From assembly GCA_017302165.1 (NCBI GenBank), contig JAFLCW010000002.1:1-64000 (forward strand): a stretch of 64,000 nt of DNA. Reading direction: 5' to 3'. Both the position numbers and the translations under genes were made by a program. The first letter of the stretch is position 1, and each line of letters opens with the position of its first letter. The notes under the pieces are model-generated. The model was not told the origin of the DNA. It worked only from the letters and a program-made list of their open reading frames with translations, and ran no database searches. This DNA is from Alphaproteobacteria bacterium. Lineage in GTDB: Bacteria > Pseudomonadota > Alphaproteobacteria > Micavibrionales > Micavibrionaceae. This document shows, piece by piece, positions 38,388 through 47,306 of the stretch.

Positions 38388-38974
38388 ACCCTAAAAACCA
38401 CACCAAAACCCTTTTTTTAGTATTAGGCGCGGTTGGGTTTATGTTGGGGATGTCGTTTGCGTCTGTGCCCTTATATCGGCTTTTTTGTCAGGTGACAGGT
38501 TTTGATGGGACAACCATGCGCTCTGACTCGGCACCCGGGGTGGTCATGAACCGGCAGATGGAAATAAGGTTTAACGCCGATACCTCCCGGGATCTCCCTT
38601 GGCAGTTCAAACCCGATCAGCACAAAATAAAGGTCAAGGTCGGTCAAGAGGGATTGGTAGCCTATGAAGCCAAAAACCTGACCAAAGAACCCACCACCGG
38701 CACGGCCGTTTACAACGTCACCCCAGAAAAGGCGGGGAAATATTTCCACAAAACCCAGTGTTTTTGTTTTGACCGCCAGACCTTAAACCCTGGACAGGAT
38801 ATGCATATGCCGGTGGTTTTTTATGTGGACCCGTCCATCATGGACGACCGGGAAATGGACGACGTCAAGGTGATTACCCTGTCCTATACCTTCTATCCGG
38901 CGGATTCAAAGTCCCTTGATAGCGCCCTCGAAGCCTTTTACAATGGCAGCGAACCTGCTAAAACGGTTCGGTAA
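38384..38974 (+). CDS. ctaG: Cytochrome c oxidase assembly protein CtaG/Cox11
   Basis: The 196-residue protein has one N-terminal membrane helix (about 10-30) and a periplasmic beta domain with the copper-binding motif KTQCFCFDRQTL. CtaG inserts the CuB copper into oxidase subunit I. The start overlaps the SDR stop by 4 bases (ATGA). Subunit III follows after 27 bases. Confidence 0.95.
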   Translation: MNPKNHTKTLFLVLGAVGFMLGMSFASVPLYRLFCQVTGFDGTTMRSDSAPGVVMNRQMEIRFNADTSRDLPWQFKPDQHKIKVKVGQEGLVAYEAKNLTKEPTTGTAVYNVTPEKAGKYFHKTQCFCFDRQTLNPGQDMHMPVVFYVDPSIMDDREMDDVKVITLSYTFYPADSKSLDSALEAFYNGSEPAKTVR

Positions 38975-39001
38975 TTTTGATCACCTCTAAAGGAATATTC
39001 C

Positions 39002-39880
39002 ATGGCAGACCACGTTGAATACGGCACAACCGGCAAACCGCATCCCTATCATATGGTACGCCCCAGTATTTGGCCTTTGGTGGCATCGTTTGCGGCGGGT
39101 CTTCTGGCACTTGGCACGGTTTTGTTCATGCATGATGTCTCATTGGGTCCTATCCATCTGGGAGTCAAAGGAACAATCATTGGTTTCCTCGGCGTGATTG
39201 CCGTGATGTTTTTCTGGTGGAAAGATGTGATCTTCGAAGCTTTCACAGAAAAAGCGCATTCTCCTATTGCACAGATCGGACTTCGTTACGGGATGGCCTT
39301 GTTTATTGCCTCTGAAGTCATGTTCTTCGTCGCGTTTTTCTGGGCGTTTTTTGATGTCAGTCTGTTTGCCAACGAAGCGATCCAGACCGCCCGCGTGGCC
39401 TATACCCAAGGTGTTTGGCCGCCCCCCCAATATGAAATGATCCCCACCTTTGATGTTCCGTTCCTGATGACCATGATCCTTCTGCTGTCTGGCTGTACGG
39501 TAACATGGGCACATCACGCCATCTTGGAAAATGATGTGAAAACCATGTCCAAGGCTCTCGGGATCACGGTCGGTTTGGGATTATTTTTCCTGTGCTTTCA
39601 ATTCTACGAATACACCCATGTGACCTTTAAATTTGATGAGGGTGTTTTTGCCTCGACCTTCTTTATGGCCACAGGCTTTCACGGATTTCACGTGCTGGTC
39701 GGCACCCTGTTTCTGGCGGTCTGCTGGTGGCGTACCAATAAAGGCCATTTCAGCAAGGAAAGCCATTTCGGGTTCGAAGCCGCCGCGTGGTATTGGCACT
39801 TCGTGGACGTGGTCTGGCTGTTCTTGTTTATTGCCATCTATTGGTGGGGAAGCCATGGCGGCACCCCGATGGCGCACTAA
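39002..39880 (+). CDS. ctaE: Cytochrome c oxidase subunit III
   Basis: The 292-residue protein has seven hydrophobic helices and the subunit III marks ASEVMFFVAFFWAFFD, TWAHHAILENDVKTM, FHGFHVLVGT and FEAAAWYWHFVDVVWL near the end. It is an inner-membrane subunit of the aa3 oxidase. AAAGGA precedes the ATG. Subunits I and II (ctaD, ctaC) are not in the window. Confidence 0.97.
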   Translation: MADHVEYGTTGKPHPYHMVRPSIWPLVASFAAGLLALGTVLFMHDVSLGPIHLGVKGTIIGFLGVIAVMFFWWKDVIFEAFTEKAHSPIAQIGLRYGMALFIASEVMFFVAFFWAFFDVSLFANEAIQTARVAYTQGVWPPPQYEMIPTFDVPFLMTMILLLSGCTVTWAHHAILENDVKTMSKALGITVGLGLFFLCFQFYEYTHVTFKFDEGVFASTFFMATGFHGFHVLVGTLFLAVCWWRTNKGHFSKESHFGFEAAAWYWHFVDVVWLFLFIAIYWWGSHGGTPMAH

Positions 39881-39896
39881 AAAGCCGGGTACGTTT

Positions 39897-40106
39897 TTAC
39901 TTCATACCCCAGTCACAATGCGGGACGTGTATAGTGCCCCGGTGCTGTCCTTCGGCTTGATGAGCCAAAGCGCGCTTGAATAATTCAAGTGTCGAGGGCT
40001 CGCGAGCCGGATGCGCCGTCCGGTTGAATGTTTGACGTCGAAAGACGTCCGGGTATATGACGTTATTTTCCCCTCGTTGATCTAAAGGCTTGTTATTTTC
40101 TGACAT
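39897..40106 (-). CDS. Doubtful small hypothetical protein
   Basis: An open frame of 69 residues (MSENNKPLDQRGENN... ending PHCDWGMK) without membrane segments, on the minus strand between ctaE and the DUF983 gene. No family and only a weak ribosome-binding site. Four palindromes lie within it (39975-40049), so the frame may instead be structural DNA or RNA. Low confidence. Confidence 0.3.
   Translation of the reverse strand: MSENNKPLDQRGENNVIYPDVFRRQTFNRTAHPAREPSTLELFKRALAHQAEGQHRGTIHVPHCDWGMK
39975..40049. repeat. Cluster of four palindromes
   Basis: In order: CTTGAATAATTCAAG (39975-39989), GGCTCGCGAGCC (39997-40008), CCGGA-N7-TCCGG (about 40007-40023), and GACGTCGAAAGACGTC (40034-40049). 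Such a run in 75 bases between ctaE and the DUF983 gene suggests RNA structure or protein sites; it is not a simple terminator. Confidence 0.55.
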
Positions 40107-40163
40107 CACGCACACACTCTTTTTAAGATAATTTTTTTATTTATGGCACTCTAATATAAAGTT

Positions 40164-40529
40164 ATGTCTAATTCAAGCCCCTTATTCTGGCAAGACTTGC
40201 AACATGCTTTTTCCTGTACCTGCCCCAGATGCCGGCAAGGGGCGTTGTATGTCAGCCGTTTTTCCTTCACCGTTCGGGATACCTGCCCGATATGCGGTCT
40301 GGCGTTATCGCGCCATGACGCCGCCGATGGCCCGGCGGTGTTTCTCATTTTTGTGCTGGGGTTTTTATTGGTGCCGATGGCGTTAGTGATGGAATTTGCG
40401 CTGATGCCGCCTTTGTGGGTTCATGCAGTTGTCTGGACGGTTGTGGCGTTGGGGCTCACGCTGGGCACGCTCAAACCCTTGAAAACATTTATCCTTGCGC
40501 TTCAATATCGCCATAGGCCGGAAACATGA
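40164..40529 (+). CDS. DUF983 family protein
   Basis: The 121-residue protein opens with a CTCPRCRQG zinc-ribbon half and a TCPICGL half (C-x2-C pairs at about 19-22 and 40-43), followed by two membrane helices (VFLIFVLGFLLVPMALVME and WVHAVVWTVVALGLTLG). This is the DUF983 pattern, commonly found next to SURF1 and ctaE in alphaproteobacteria. Its role in oxidase assembly is inferred from this context. Its stop overlaps the SURF1 gene by 4 bases. Confidence 0.88.
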   Translation: MSNSSPLFWQDLQHAFSCTCPRCRQGALYVSRFSFTVRDTCPICGLALSRHDAADGPAVFLIFVLGFLLVPMALVMEFALMPPLWVHAVVWTVVALGLTLGTLKPLKTFILALQYRHRPET

Positions 40530-41278
40530 CAGGATCATTCATGAAAAAATGGGCAGGAATCGGCCTATGGCTAACGGGGCTGATCGTTCTCAGCACCTTG
40601 TGCCTGTGGCAATCTCATCGCCTGAACTGGAAGACGGAGATCATCAAGACATTGGATCAACTCTATTCTGTTGATCCGGCGCAAAATATTTTTGATATCG
40701 CACGTCTTGAAAGACTGGCACGCGATTCTCGCCCTTTAGCCTACGGGCGTGTCAGCGGGACATTTTTGTTTGATCGCGAAATTGCCTTGGGACCCAAAAC
40801 ACAAGACGGCCAAGCCGGGTTCCATATCCTGACGCCCCTCAAGTTGACGCAGGGCGGCATTATTCTTGTCAATCGCGGCTTTCGCGAAACCGCTACCCTT
40901 GACCCGGCGCGTTGTGCCTGCCGTCTTCCCGCCGGCGAGGTTCAGGTGTCCGGTATCTTCAGACGCCCCGATGACGTCAATCGTTTTACCCCGCCCAATA
41001 GTCCGGTTCATAATCAATGGACACATGCCGATATCGGCGCCATCGCGCAAGCGCGTGATCTTCAAGATGTGTTGTCGCTGGTTTTATATGCATCTCAGAC
41101 ATCGCCCGTGCTCACGGATACACAGATGTCTGAGGCACGCTGGTATCCACGCAATGAACACCGGAATTATATGTTGTTCTGGGGGATATTGGCCGCTATA
41201 TGGGGTGGTGGTGGCTTAGGACTTTATCTGAAGCAACGTAAAAAGCCTCACCCGGAGCGCAGACGCCCCAGCGTCTGA
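40526..41278 (+). CDS. SURF1 family oxidase assembly protein
   Basis: The 250-residue protein has membrane helices at both ends (about 9-27 and 213-231) and a periplasmic middle with YGRVSGTFLFDREIALGPK, GGIILVNRGFRE and RRPDDVNRFTPPNSP. The C-terminal NEHRNYMLFWG sequence is typical. SURF1 helps place haem A into subunit I. Coupled to the DUF983 gene. Confidence 0.93.
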   Translation: MTGSFMKKWAGIGLWLTGLIVLSTLCLWQSHRLNWKTEIIKTLDQLYSVDPAQNIFDIARLERLARDSRPLAYGRVSGTFLFDREIALGPKTQDGQAGFHILTPLKLTQGGIILVNRGFRETATLDPARCACRLPAGEVQVSGIFRRPDDVNRFTPPNSPVHNQWTHADIGAIAQARDLQDVLSLVLYASQTSPVLTDTQMSEARWYPRNEHRNYMLFWGILAAIWGGGGLGLYLKQRKKPHPERRRPSV

Positions 41279-41285
41279 CGTTTAC

Positions 41286-42929
41286 TTAATTGACCTTGTC
41301 TTTATTGGATCCCAAGAAGGCAAATTTCTGGCCTTGATACAATTCAACGAATTGCTGTTCAACCCCGCGTACTTCCTGTTTAAACCGTTTAAATTCCTTA
41401 CCTTGCAGGTTTTCGCCCACGGGCAGATTAACGGAATTCGGATTAACATGACGGCCATTCACCAGAATTTCATAGTGAAGATGGGGGCCTGTCGAACGCC
41501 CGGTATTCCCCACCAGCCCGATCACATCTCCCTGACGCACACGCGCACCTGGCGATACCTTAATGCGGCTTAAATGGGCATAAGCCGTGCTGAGCTGAGA
41601 GTTATGACGGATACGGATATAATTGCCATACGATGAAAAACGTCCAGCCTTTTCAATGACACCATCCCCTGAGGCAAAAATGGGCGTACCAATGGGCGCG
41701 GCGAAATCAACGCCCTTATGCATTTTGGTATATCCCAACACTGGATGGCGCCGCATCCCATACCCTGAAGACATGCGCGCCCCATCAATCGGCGTTTTCA
41801 TCAATGTGCGGCGAATGCTTCGGCCTTCGGGGCTGTAATAATCCAAACGGCCAGATGAATCTTTATAACGGTATAAGGGGATTTCCTTTCCGTTCAGGGT
41901 CAGTTTGGCATAAATGACATCACCGGTTTTGGCCACATAACCATCTTCGGTTTCGTAACTATCATACATCACTTCAAGCTTGTCACCCTGACGGATGTCA
42001 CGCTGGAAATCGATATTCTGGGAGTAAATTTTAATCGCCTGCGCCACGACTGATTGGGGGATACCCATTTTAGCGGCAGACCCATATAAAGACACTTCGA
42101 TTTTTGTCCCTTTGGCACGCACCTTACGTTCGACTTGTTTTTCATCGAGAACAGATTGGAACGAATCTCCCTCGCGGGTCACAACCAGCGTCTTTAAGGG
42201 ATCAATCGCCATTTTCATGTTGGCAAACTGAAGCTGGCCATCTTCGGCAGGCTCGAATTTCATGTGAATGTTCTGACCTGCTTTCAACTTGCGCGGGTCA
42301 AAATGTTCTTTCATGGCGGCAATGACTTCGGAACTTTCCGTCGAACCGATGCCTGCCTTTTCCATGACGACACCCAATGCCTGACCTGATTCAACCGTCA
42401 CGACTTTTTCGGTTGGGCCCGGCAGGACTTTGGACATCACATTGGCCAAAGAAAGATCCGCATTGGCGGCCATTTTGGCGTGCGCATTATTCCGCCCCAT
42501 TTCCGCATCGGCCATATCCGCCCCGGCGGCCGATTCAATATCATTCATCAAACGCGCCGTGGATGTATCCGGCAAGACAGAAATGCTCAGGGCGATGGCA
42601 CATACTAACGCGACAGGCGTCGCCACATACCGAAGACGAAGACGGCCTTCGCGGGTCATCACGTGACGCTCTTTCACCCCCAGATGACGGGCAATAAACG
42701 ATACCCCTGCTTTCAGCTTCGACCTCCAGCTGGAAAGCTGGGAAGAAGAAAAACGGCGACCCGCGCCGGCGGTGGTATTTTTGAGATGAGCCATGGAGAG
42801 TTTTGGATGTTTGTGAGAATGACCGAAAGGTTGATCGTCAGTGTGAGAGTCCGAATGCCCTGTGGGTTGATGTTTTCGTTTCTTAGTCACAACTTGTTTA
42901 AACGTTTTTTCCAGTAACAGGGGTAGCAT
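41286..42929 (-). CDS. M23 family peptidoglycan endopeptidase
   Basis: The 547-residue protein has a His-rich cytoplasmic N-terminus (about 1-100), one membrane helix near 105-122 (PVALVCAIALSISVL), a long middle with an LysM/OpgA-like segment and a coiled region, and a C-terminal LytM domain with KMHKGVDFAAPIGTPI (H-x3-D metal ligands) and TGPHLHYEI (HxH). It cuts peptide cross-links of murein in the periplasm. The N-terminal histidine-rich tail is long. Convergent with the SURF1 gene, 8 bases away. Confidence 0.9.
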   Translation of the reverse strand: MLPLLLEKTFKQVVTKKRKHQPTGHSDSHTDDQPFGHSHKHPKLSMAHLKNTTAGAGRRFSSSQLSSWRSKLKAGVSFIARHLGVKERHVMTREGRLRLRYVATPVALVCAIALSISVLPDTSTARLMNDIESAAGADMADAEMGRNNAHAKMAANADLSLANVMSKVLPGPTEKVVTVESGQALGVVMEKAGIGSTESSEVIAAMKEHFDPRKLKAGQNIHMKFEPAEDGQLQFANMKMAIDPLKTLVVTREGDSFQSVLDEKQVERKVRAKGTKIEVSLYGSAAKMGIPQSVVAQAIKIYSQNIDFQRDIRQGDKLEVMYDSYETEDGYVAKTGDVIYAKLTLNGKEIPLYRYKDSSGRLDYYSPEGRSIRRTLMKTPIDGARMSSGYGMRRHPVLGYTKMHKGVDFAAPIGTPIFASGDGVIEKAGRFSSYGNYIRIRHNSQLSTAYAHLSRIKVSPGARVRQGDVIGLVGNTGRSTGPHLHYEILVNGRHVNPNSVNLPVGENLQGKEFKRFKQEVRGVEQQFVELYQGQKFAFLGSNKDKVN

Positions 42930-43041
42930 ATGGTGTATCCTATTCCAACCTTTTCATACAAAAGTTAGCAAACCGCCAACAGATAATAAATTTTTACATA
43001 AATGCATTTTTGTTTTAAATCAATATGTTAATTATTTTTTC

Positions 43042-43560
43042 TTACAGGCCGCAGGCCTCGGCTGTGGCTTCATACGCGGCACTAGAGCCCTTCAGGCTGA
43101 ACGTGTCCGTGGTTTCGGTTCCCCGGCGGGATACCCCTTTGACCACCAGTTTAGATCCCGTGCGAATGGCGGATGCAATCGCCGAGTCAGCCGATGCATC
43201 TGCCCCCCAGGCTGTTTCATCCTGCGTGAACAATGAAAATGACTTGCCGTCGATTGTCATTTTGGCAGAGCTTCCTTCTTTATAGGAATATCCAGCAATA
43301 TAACTAAAGACATCGCGGGTGTTTTCGGCAGGGCGGTGCGTAATCAAGGCATAGACCTCACCGCGCGTCGTATATTTACCTTCTGCCTTTTGGGGCGTTG
43401 CGGCCATATAACATACTTGATTGCCGTTTTCGGTGAACCGATAGACTTTCCAGTCCCCATGCGTGCCCAACATTTCGGGATCAGACGCCCGCGCCGACAG
43501 GGACGCCGCCATCATGCTGATGACACTCAGAACCACAAAACCCCAACATCTCACAGACAT
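43042..43560 (-). CDS. IalB-family exported protein
   Basis: With the start at 43560 (AGGA 6 bases upstream; Met at 43563 is too close) the 172-residue protein has a signal peptide ending SARAS-D. It continues with GTHGDWKVYRFTENGNQVCYMA, the family's W-x-C-like start, and ends EACGL, so one disulfide is likely. The invasion-associated locus B (IalB) family is widespread in alphaproteobacteria; despite the name most members have no proven role in invasion. It probably sits in the periplasm. Confidence 0.85.
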   Translation of the reverse strand: MSVRCWGFVVLSVISMMAASLSARASDPEMLGTHGDWKVYRFTENGNQVCYMAATPQKAEGKYTTRGEVYALITHRPAENTRDVFSYIAGYSYKEGSSAKMTIDGKSFSLFTQDETAWGADASADSAIASAIRTGSKLVVKGVSRRGTETTDTFSLKGSSAAYEATAEACGL

Positions 43561-43684
43561 CATTCTTCCTATAGCTTGTGACAACTGACTCTATATAGCG
43601 GGAATCATACAGCCCCCGTCAGCAGAGGCGAATGTAAGCGGTTTTAAGCTCGGCACAAGGAAAAAAATAAGGAATTTTGAGGGC

Positions 43685-43701
43685 AAAAGCCTTAAAAAGG
43701 C
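43685..43701 (-). terminator. Probable terminator after tRNA-Gly
   Basis: On the minus strand GCCTT-TTT-AAGGC is followed by TTTT, about 37 bases past the tRNA. A second hairpin (GGCTCT/AGAGCC, 43711-43728) lies between. Short stem, so moderate confidence. Confidence 0.4.
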
Positions 43702-43737
43702 CGATTTTGGGGCTCTACACAGAGAGCCTAGAGAGGT

Positions 43738-43812
<75 letters not shown>

Positions 43813-43887
43813 ATCCGATAGAGGGAGATTTATAGGGATTGCCGCCGGAAAATCAAGCGTAAAAAAACGAGAGACAAAATGCCCCCC

Positions 43888-44169
43888 CTAAACACCGATC
43901 TGAATGAGCGGGGCATCATAACCATACGGTGATCCCCCCTGGGGTGCCATAACCACCACCATCATATCCGGGGCAGATTGTATGATCCGGCTGGCATTGT
44001 CATCCATTTCACGGGTGACAAGCATGTCTGGAATATCACTTTCTTCGAAAACAAGCTGAAAAAGCCTTTGTTCCCGATAATATTCAATATATTTGACCCG
44101 TGCGGGTAAATCATCGTCCGTCAACAAAGCGAGCGCGCCATTGCGCATATGAGCAATTTCAATCGTCAT
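43888..44169 (-). CDS. Small hypothetical protein (93 aa)
   Basis: The start at 44169 overlaps the previous stop by 4 bases (ATGA), with GGAGG upstream. The protein has no signal or membrane segment, contains ARVKYIEYYREQRLFQLVFEES and ends with a GGSPYGYDAP loop. I do not recognise it. With its partner it forms a two-gene operon beside tRNA-Gly. Confidence 0.65.
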   Translation of the reverse strand: MTIEIAHMRNGALALLTDDDLPARVKYIEYYREQRLFQLVFEESDIPDMLVTREMDDNASRIIQSAPDMMVVVMAPQGGSPYGYDAPLIQIGV

Positions 44170-44369
44170 AGATGATATCCTCCCACAACGGCTGACCACT
44201 CTCGTCCGGGGGCGGAAGGTGCCGTAAAGCCTGACGCCTGTGTAAAGTGATCGTGAAGACCCGGTATCGCCGTCGATTGGAGCCGATCCAAAACCACCGG
44301 CGGCGGGGTTAAGGAGACCGCCCCCCCCATCATCGCCAGTATTTCAGGCCCCCCATAAGATTTTGCCAT
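44166..44369 (-). CDS. Small hypothetical protein (67 aa)
   Basis: Begins MAKSYGGPEILAMMGGAVSL and ends in GGYHL; GGGG lies upstream of the ATG. It is rich in Gly, Ala and Pro, without membrane helix. Its stop overlaps the start of the next gene. No family recognised; support comes from coupling and the ribosome-binding site. Confidence 0.5.
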   Translation of the reverse strand: MAKSYGGPEILAMMGGAVSLTPPPVVLDRLQSTAIPGLHDHFTQASGFTAPSAPGREWSAVVGGYHL

Positions 44370-44498
44370 GTGTGTGTCCCCTTATCTCTGTTCGTCCTAA
44401 AGAATATGCACTTTTCTTTTTTTGTTCTTGCCTTAATTATGCCACAGCCTTTAAGCGTAAAACAAATTTGACCCCGGTTTAAAAGCTCGAAAAATACT

Positions 44499-45038
44499 AT
44501 GGAAAACAAAGCCGCCGAGATACCCACCCCTGATTGGCCAATGACCCCCGATACGCTGTTGGCACATCTGACAAAAATTGGGATCGCGTACGATCTCCAT
44601 CACCATCCAGCCTTTTTCACCGTGGAAGAAGGTCTGGCCTTTGAAAAGGATATTCCCGGCCTTCATTGCCGCAACTTGTTCCTGCGTGACCGGAAGAAAA
44701 ATAACTTTCTGCTCTGTCTTCAAAACGCGACAGATGTGGACATGAAAAAACTCCCCCCCCTGATCGGATCGGATCGATTGTCATTCGGGTCTGCTGACCG
44801 TCTGTGGGAATATCTGGGGGTCAAGCCCGGATCTGTCTGTGCGTACGCGATTGTCAATGACACCGCGCAGAACGTTAAAATATGCCTTGATGCTTCGATG
44901 ATGTCGGCACCGATCATTAATTTTCATCCCCTGATCAACACCATGACGATTGGCGTTGCCCCCAATGATCTGGTGCGGTTTATTGAATCCTGCGGCCATA
45001 TACCCTATATCATTGATTTGACCCCAGCCGCCCCTTAA
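44499..45038 (+). CDS. ProXp/YbaK-type aminoacyl-tRNA deacylase
   Basis: The 179-residue protein has the fold marks of the YbaK/ProX family: YDLHHHPAFFTVEEGLAFEKDIPG, CRNLFLRDRKKNNFLLCL, LSFGSADRLWEYLGVKPGSVCAYAIVND, and TIGVAPNDLVRFIE. This pattern matches the ProXp-ala (PrdX) group, which clears mischarged Ala-tRNA-Pro. Lys in RDRKK is likely functional. Downstream of it, 16 bases on, lies ybbN. Confidence 0.9.
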   Translation: MENKAAEIPTPDWPMTPDTLLAHLTKIGIAYDLHHHPAFFTVEEGLAFEKDIPGLHCRNLFLRDRKKNNFLLCLQNATDVDMKKLPPLIGSDRLSFGSADRLWEYLGVKPGSVCAYAIVNDTAQNVKICLDASMMSAPIINFHPLINTMTIGVAPNDLVRFIESCGHIPYIIDLTPAAP

Positions 45039-45054
45039 GAAGGTATGAATACGT

Positions 45055-45993
45055 ATGGCCTTAATCGGATTAACACCGCAAACACCAACGCCTGCCGCGC
45101 CTGCGTCTACAGGGGACGTGGTGATGGATATCGGGCAGAATAATTTTGAAACGGATGTCATAAAGGCATCGATGACCAAACCTGTGCTGGTTGATTTTTG
45201 GGCACCGTGGTGCGGCCCGTGCAAACAACTCATGCCCGTTCTGGAATCTGCCGTGCGCGAGGCCAAGGGCGATATTCTGTTGGCCAAAATCAATATCGAT
45301 GATCACCCGCAATTGGCGCAAATATGCCGGGTTCAATCTGTCCCCACTGTGATTGCCTTTTTTGGCGGACAACCTGTCACGGCGTTTACGGGCGCGCGTC
45401 CCGCGAGCGAGATTAAAAATCTCATCGTGCAACTGGTCGCGTTGGCACGCCAAAACGCACCGGATGCACTGGATATTCCGTCTGCGCTGATCGCCGCTGG
45501 AGAAGCCGCGCGGCAAGGTGATCTGACCACGGCTCAAGCCATCTATGCCCAAATTCTATCGGTCGATGAACATCACGCCGAAGCCTATGGCGGGATGGTG
45601 CGCGTCTTTTTAGCGGCAGACCATATCGATCAGGCCGAAGCGATGATACAGGGTGCCCCGGACATCATTAAAAAACATGCCTCTTTTTCCTCTCTGCTGA
45701 CCGCTCTGGATCTCGCCCGGACAAAACCTTCGGGCAATCTGTCCACGCTTCAAGAGCGCGTACGACAAAACCCACAAGACCCGGCGTCACGCTTTGAACT
45801 AGCGCAACTTGAATTTGCCTCAGGACTCAAGGAATCGGCCATCGATCATCTTTTGACCCTGATCCGTACCCACCGGACATGGCAAGAGGATTCAGCCCGG
45901 CTTGAGTTGTTAAAATATTTTGATGCGCTGGGCCCTCAAGATCCTCTGGTAGCCGAGGCACGCAAAAAACTCTCCCGTATCCTGTTTTCCTGA
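45055..45993 (+). CDS. Thioredoxin-domain co-chaperone YbbN/CnoX
   Basis: The 312-residue protein has an N-terminal thioredoxin domain with VLVDFWAPWCGPCKQLMPV (W52-C53-G-P-C56) and a VPTVIAFFGG cis-Pro region. TPR-like helices continue from about 125 on (ALIAAGEAARQGDLTTAQAIYAQIL). Known role: redox and holdase chaperone that works with GroEL. Unlike E. coli YbbN (SxxC), both active-site Cys are present, as in alphaproteobacterial members. Starts 16 bases after the deacylase gene and precedes the Lon-domain gene. Confidence 0.92.
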   Translation: MALIGLTPQTPTPAAPASTGDVVMDIGQNNFETDVIKASMTKPVLVDFWAPWCGPCKQLMPVLESAVREAKGDILLAKINIDDHPQLAQICRVQSVPTVIAFFGGQPVTAFTGARPASEIKNLIVQLVALARQNAPDALDIPSALIAAGEAARQGDLTTAQAIYAQILSVDEHHAEAYGGMVRVFLAADHIDQAEAMIQGAPDIIKKHASFSSLLTALDLARTKPSGNLSTLQERVRQNPQDPASRFELAQLEFASGLKESAIDHLLTLIRTHRTWQEDSARLELLKYFDALGPQDPLVAEARKKLSRILFS

Positions 45994-46017
45994 TCTTTTG
46001 ATCCTATATCATTCCCT

Positions 46018-46638
46018 ATGACAGCCCCCGTTCCCGATGAATTGCCGATTTTCCCGCTCACGGGCGTGCTTTTATTGCCGCGCGGTTTATTGCCACTCAA
46101 CATCTTTGAACCGCGTTATCTGGCCATGGTAGATCATGCGTTAAAGACACACCGGCACATTGGCATGATCCAGCCGCGGGACGACGGCACATTGCATGAG
46201 GTCGGGTGTGCCGGGCGCATCACGGCGTTCGAAGAAACCGGGGATGGACGATATTTAATTACCTTAACCGGGGTATCACGATTTCGGCACTCAAGCGAAC
46301 TCCCTCAGATTGAGGGGTTCAGACGGGTTAAGACCGACACGCAAGGCTTTGCCCTGGATACCGAACCCACTGGGTGCCTCAGCGTCAATCGCCCGTACAT
46401 GACCCGCCTGCTGGAAACATATTTTGACCTGCAAGGGCTCTCCTGTAACTGGGACATGATTCAAGACGCCACCGATGAACGCTTGATCACATGTCTGTCC
46501 ATGGTGTGTCCGTTTTCATCTCAGGAAAAACAAGCCTTGCTGGAAACACCCACCTGCCATGGCCGGGCGCAATTATTCATGACCTTGCTGGAACTGGCGG
46601 TACAGGCACAGGATACGGATAGCACGTCCCGTCATTGA
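46018..46638 (+). CDS. Lon N-terminal-domain (LON substrate-binding) protein
   Basis: The 206-residue protein has only the substrate-binding N-domain of Lon: [30 protein letters not shown], then [29 protein letters not shown] and FRVK-like strands. There is no ATPase or protease part, as in the stand-alone proteins of alphaproteobacteria. Its partner protease or target is unknown. It lies 24 bases behind ybbN and about 37 bases before the Trm112 gene. Confidence 0.88.
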   Translation: MTAPVPDELPIFPLTGVLLLPRGLLPLNIFEPRYLAMVDHALKTHRHIGMIQPRDDGTLHEVGCAGRITAFEETGDGRYLITLTGVSRFRHSSELPQIEGFRRVKTDTQGFALDTEPTGCLSVNRPYMTRLLETYFDLQGLSCNWDMIQDATDERLITCLSMVCPFSSQEKQALLETPTCHGRAQLFMTLLELAVQAQDTDSTSRH

Positions 46639-46675
46639 CATTGATCCCGGCCGAGAACTTGGTTATACCCAACAC

Positions 46676-46852
46676 ATGGCTGATCATGTTGACCCCAAAT
46701 TGCTCGATCTTCTGGTGTGCCCTGTGACCAAGGTGCCCTTAAGATATGATGCCAAGACACAGGAATTAATCTCGGATCAAGCTGGCCTTGCCTATCCCAT
46801 TCGTGATGGTATCCCTATCATGCTGGTGGATGAAGCGCGGAAAATTTCCTAG
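46676..46852 (+). CDS. Trm112-like/UPF0434 (YcaR) protein
   Basis: A 58-residue protein from ATG at 46676 to TAG at 46850-46852. It reads [17 protein letters not shown] near the start and [17 protein letters not shown] near the end, which is the YcaR/Trm112 pattern. This alphaproteobacterial version keeps only one Cys. Known in eukaryotes and archaea as methyltransferase activator; the bacterial role is unclear. Same strand and order as the two genes before it. Confidence 0.88.
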   Translation: MADHVDPKLLDLLVCPVTKVPLRYDAKTQELISDQAGLAYPIRDGIPIMLVDEARKIS

Positions 46853-46877
46853 ATAGATATTAATTCATAAAAACTAT

Positions 46878-47114
46878 TTATGGCTTTGAGGGCGTTGGGC
46901 TCGTGATCCCTGTACGTTTCAACTCACTCGCTTGTACAAAGTGCCAAATTGACCTAACGCCCAGACCAATAGTTGCCAGAGAGCTTATTGTAAATAAAAG
47001 CGGTTTATCAAAAGAGTAGCTACCCACCGTGGCTACTGCACCAGCAAAAGCCAAGCCCATATTGAGATTTCCAATCACTTCTGCTTTTTTTATCTCGCGC
47101 GCTAAAGGATCCAT
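46878..47114 (-). CDS. Small two-helix membrane protein (78 aa)
   Basis: Start at 47114 with AGGAG upstream. Two hydrophobic segments (about 16-32 and 38-58; for example LNMGLAFAGAVATVG and PLLFTISSLATIGLGV) separated by a short loop, with a Pro/Ser C-terminal tail. No family recognised. It lies head to head with the leuA leader region. Confidence 0.6.
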   Translation of the reverse strand: MDPLAREIKKAEVIGNLNMGLAFAGAVATVGSYSFDKPLLFTISSLATIGLGVRSIWHFVQASELKRTGITSPTPSKP

Positions 47115-47255
47115 AAGAACACTCCTGAATTTACGTTGTTGCTTTAAACATGACTGACCAAAAATCGTCTTAAAATATATATATTCTACTTATTATGTCA
47201 ACATATTTGTGTTTCTTATTCTTGCTTTTCGGGCTGTTTTTCGCCATGTTAGGGC

Positions 47256-47306
47256 ATGTTTCCCCAAAGTCTTGATCTACTTGGACTTCTTCTTACCCGC
47301 CCCTAG
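47256..47306 (+). CDS. Leucine leader peptide of leuA (attenuator)
   Basis: A short frame encodes MFPQSLDLLGLLLTRP: six of 16 residues are Leu, five of them CTT, with a run of Leu codons just before the stop. The stop TAG lies inside the first stem of a hairpin. This is the classic layout of leu operon attenuation. A second Leu-containing frame (47195-47275, six Leu in 26) overlaps in another frame, so the true leader is not certain, and the start lacks a strong ribosome-binding site. Confidence 0.6.
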   Translation: MFPQSLDLLGLLLTRP

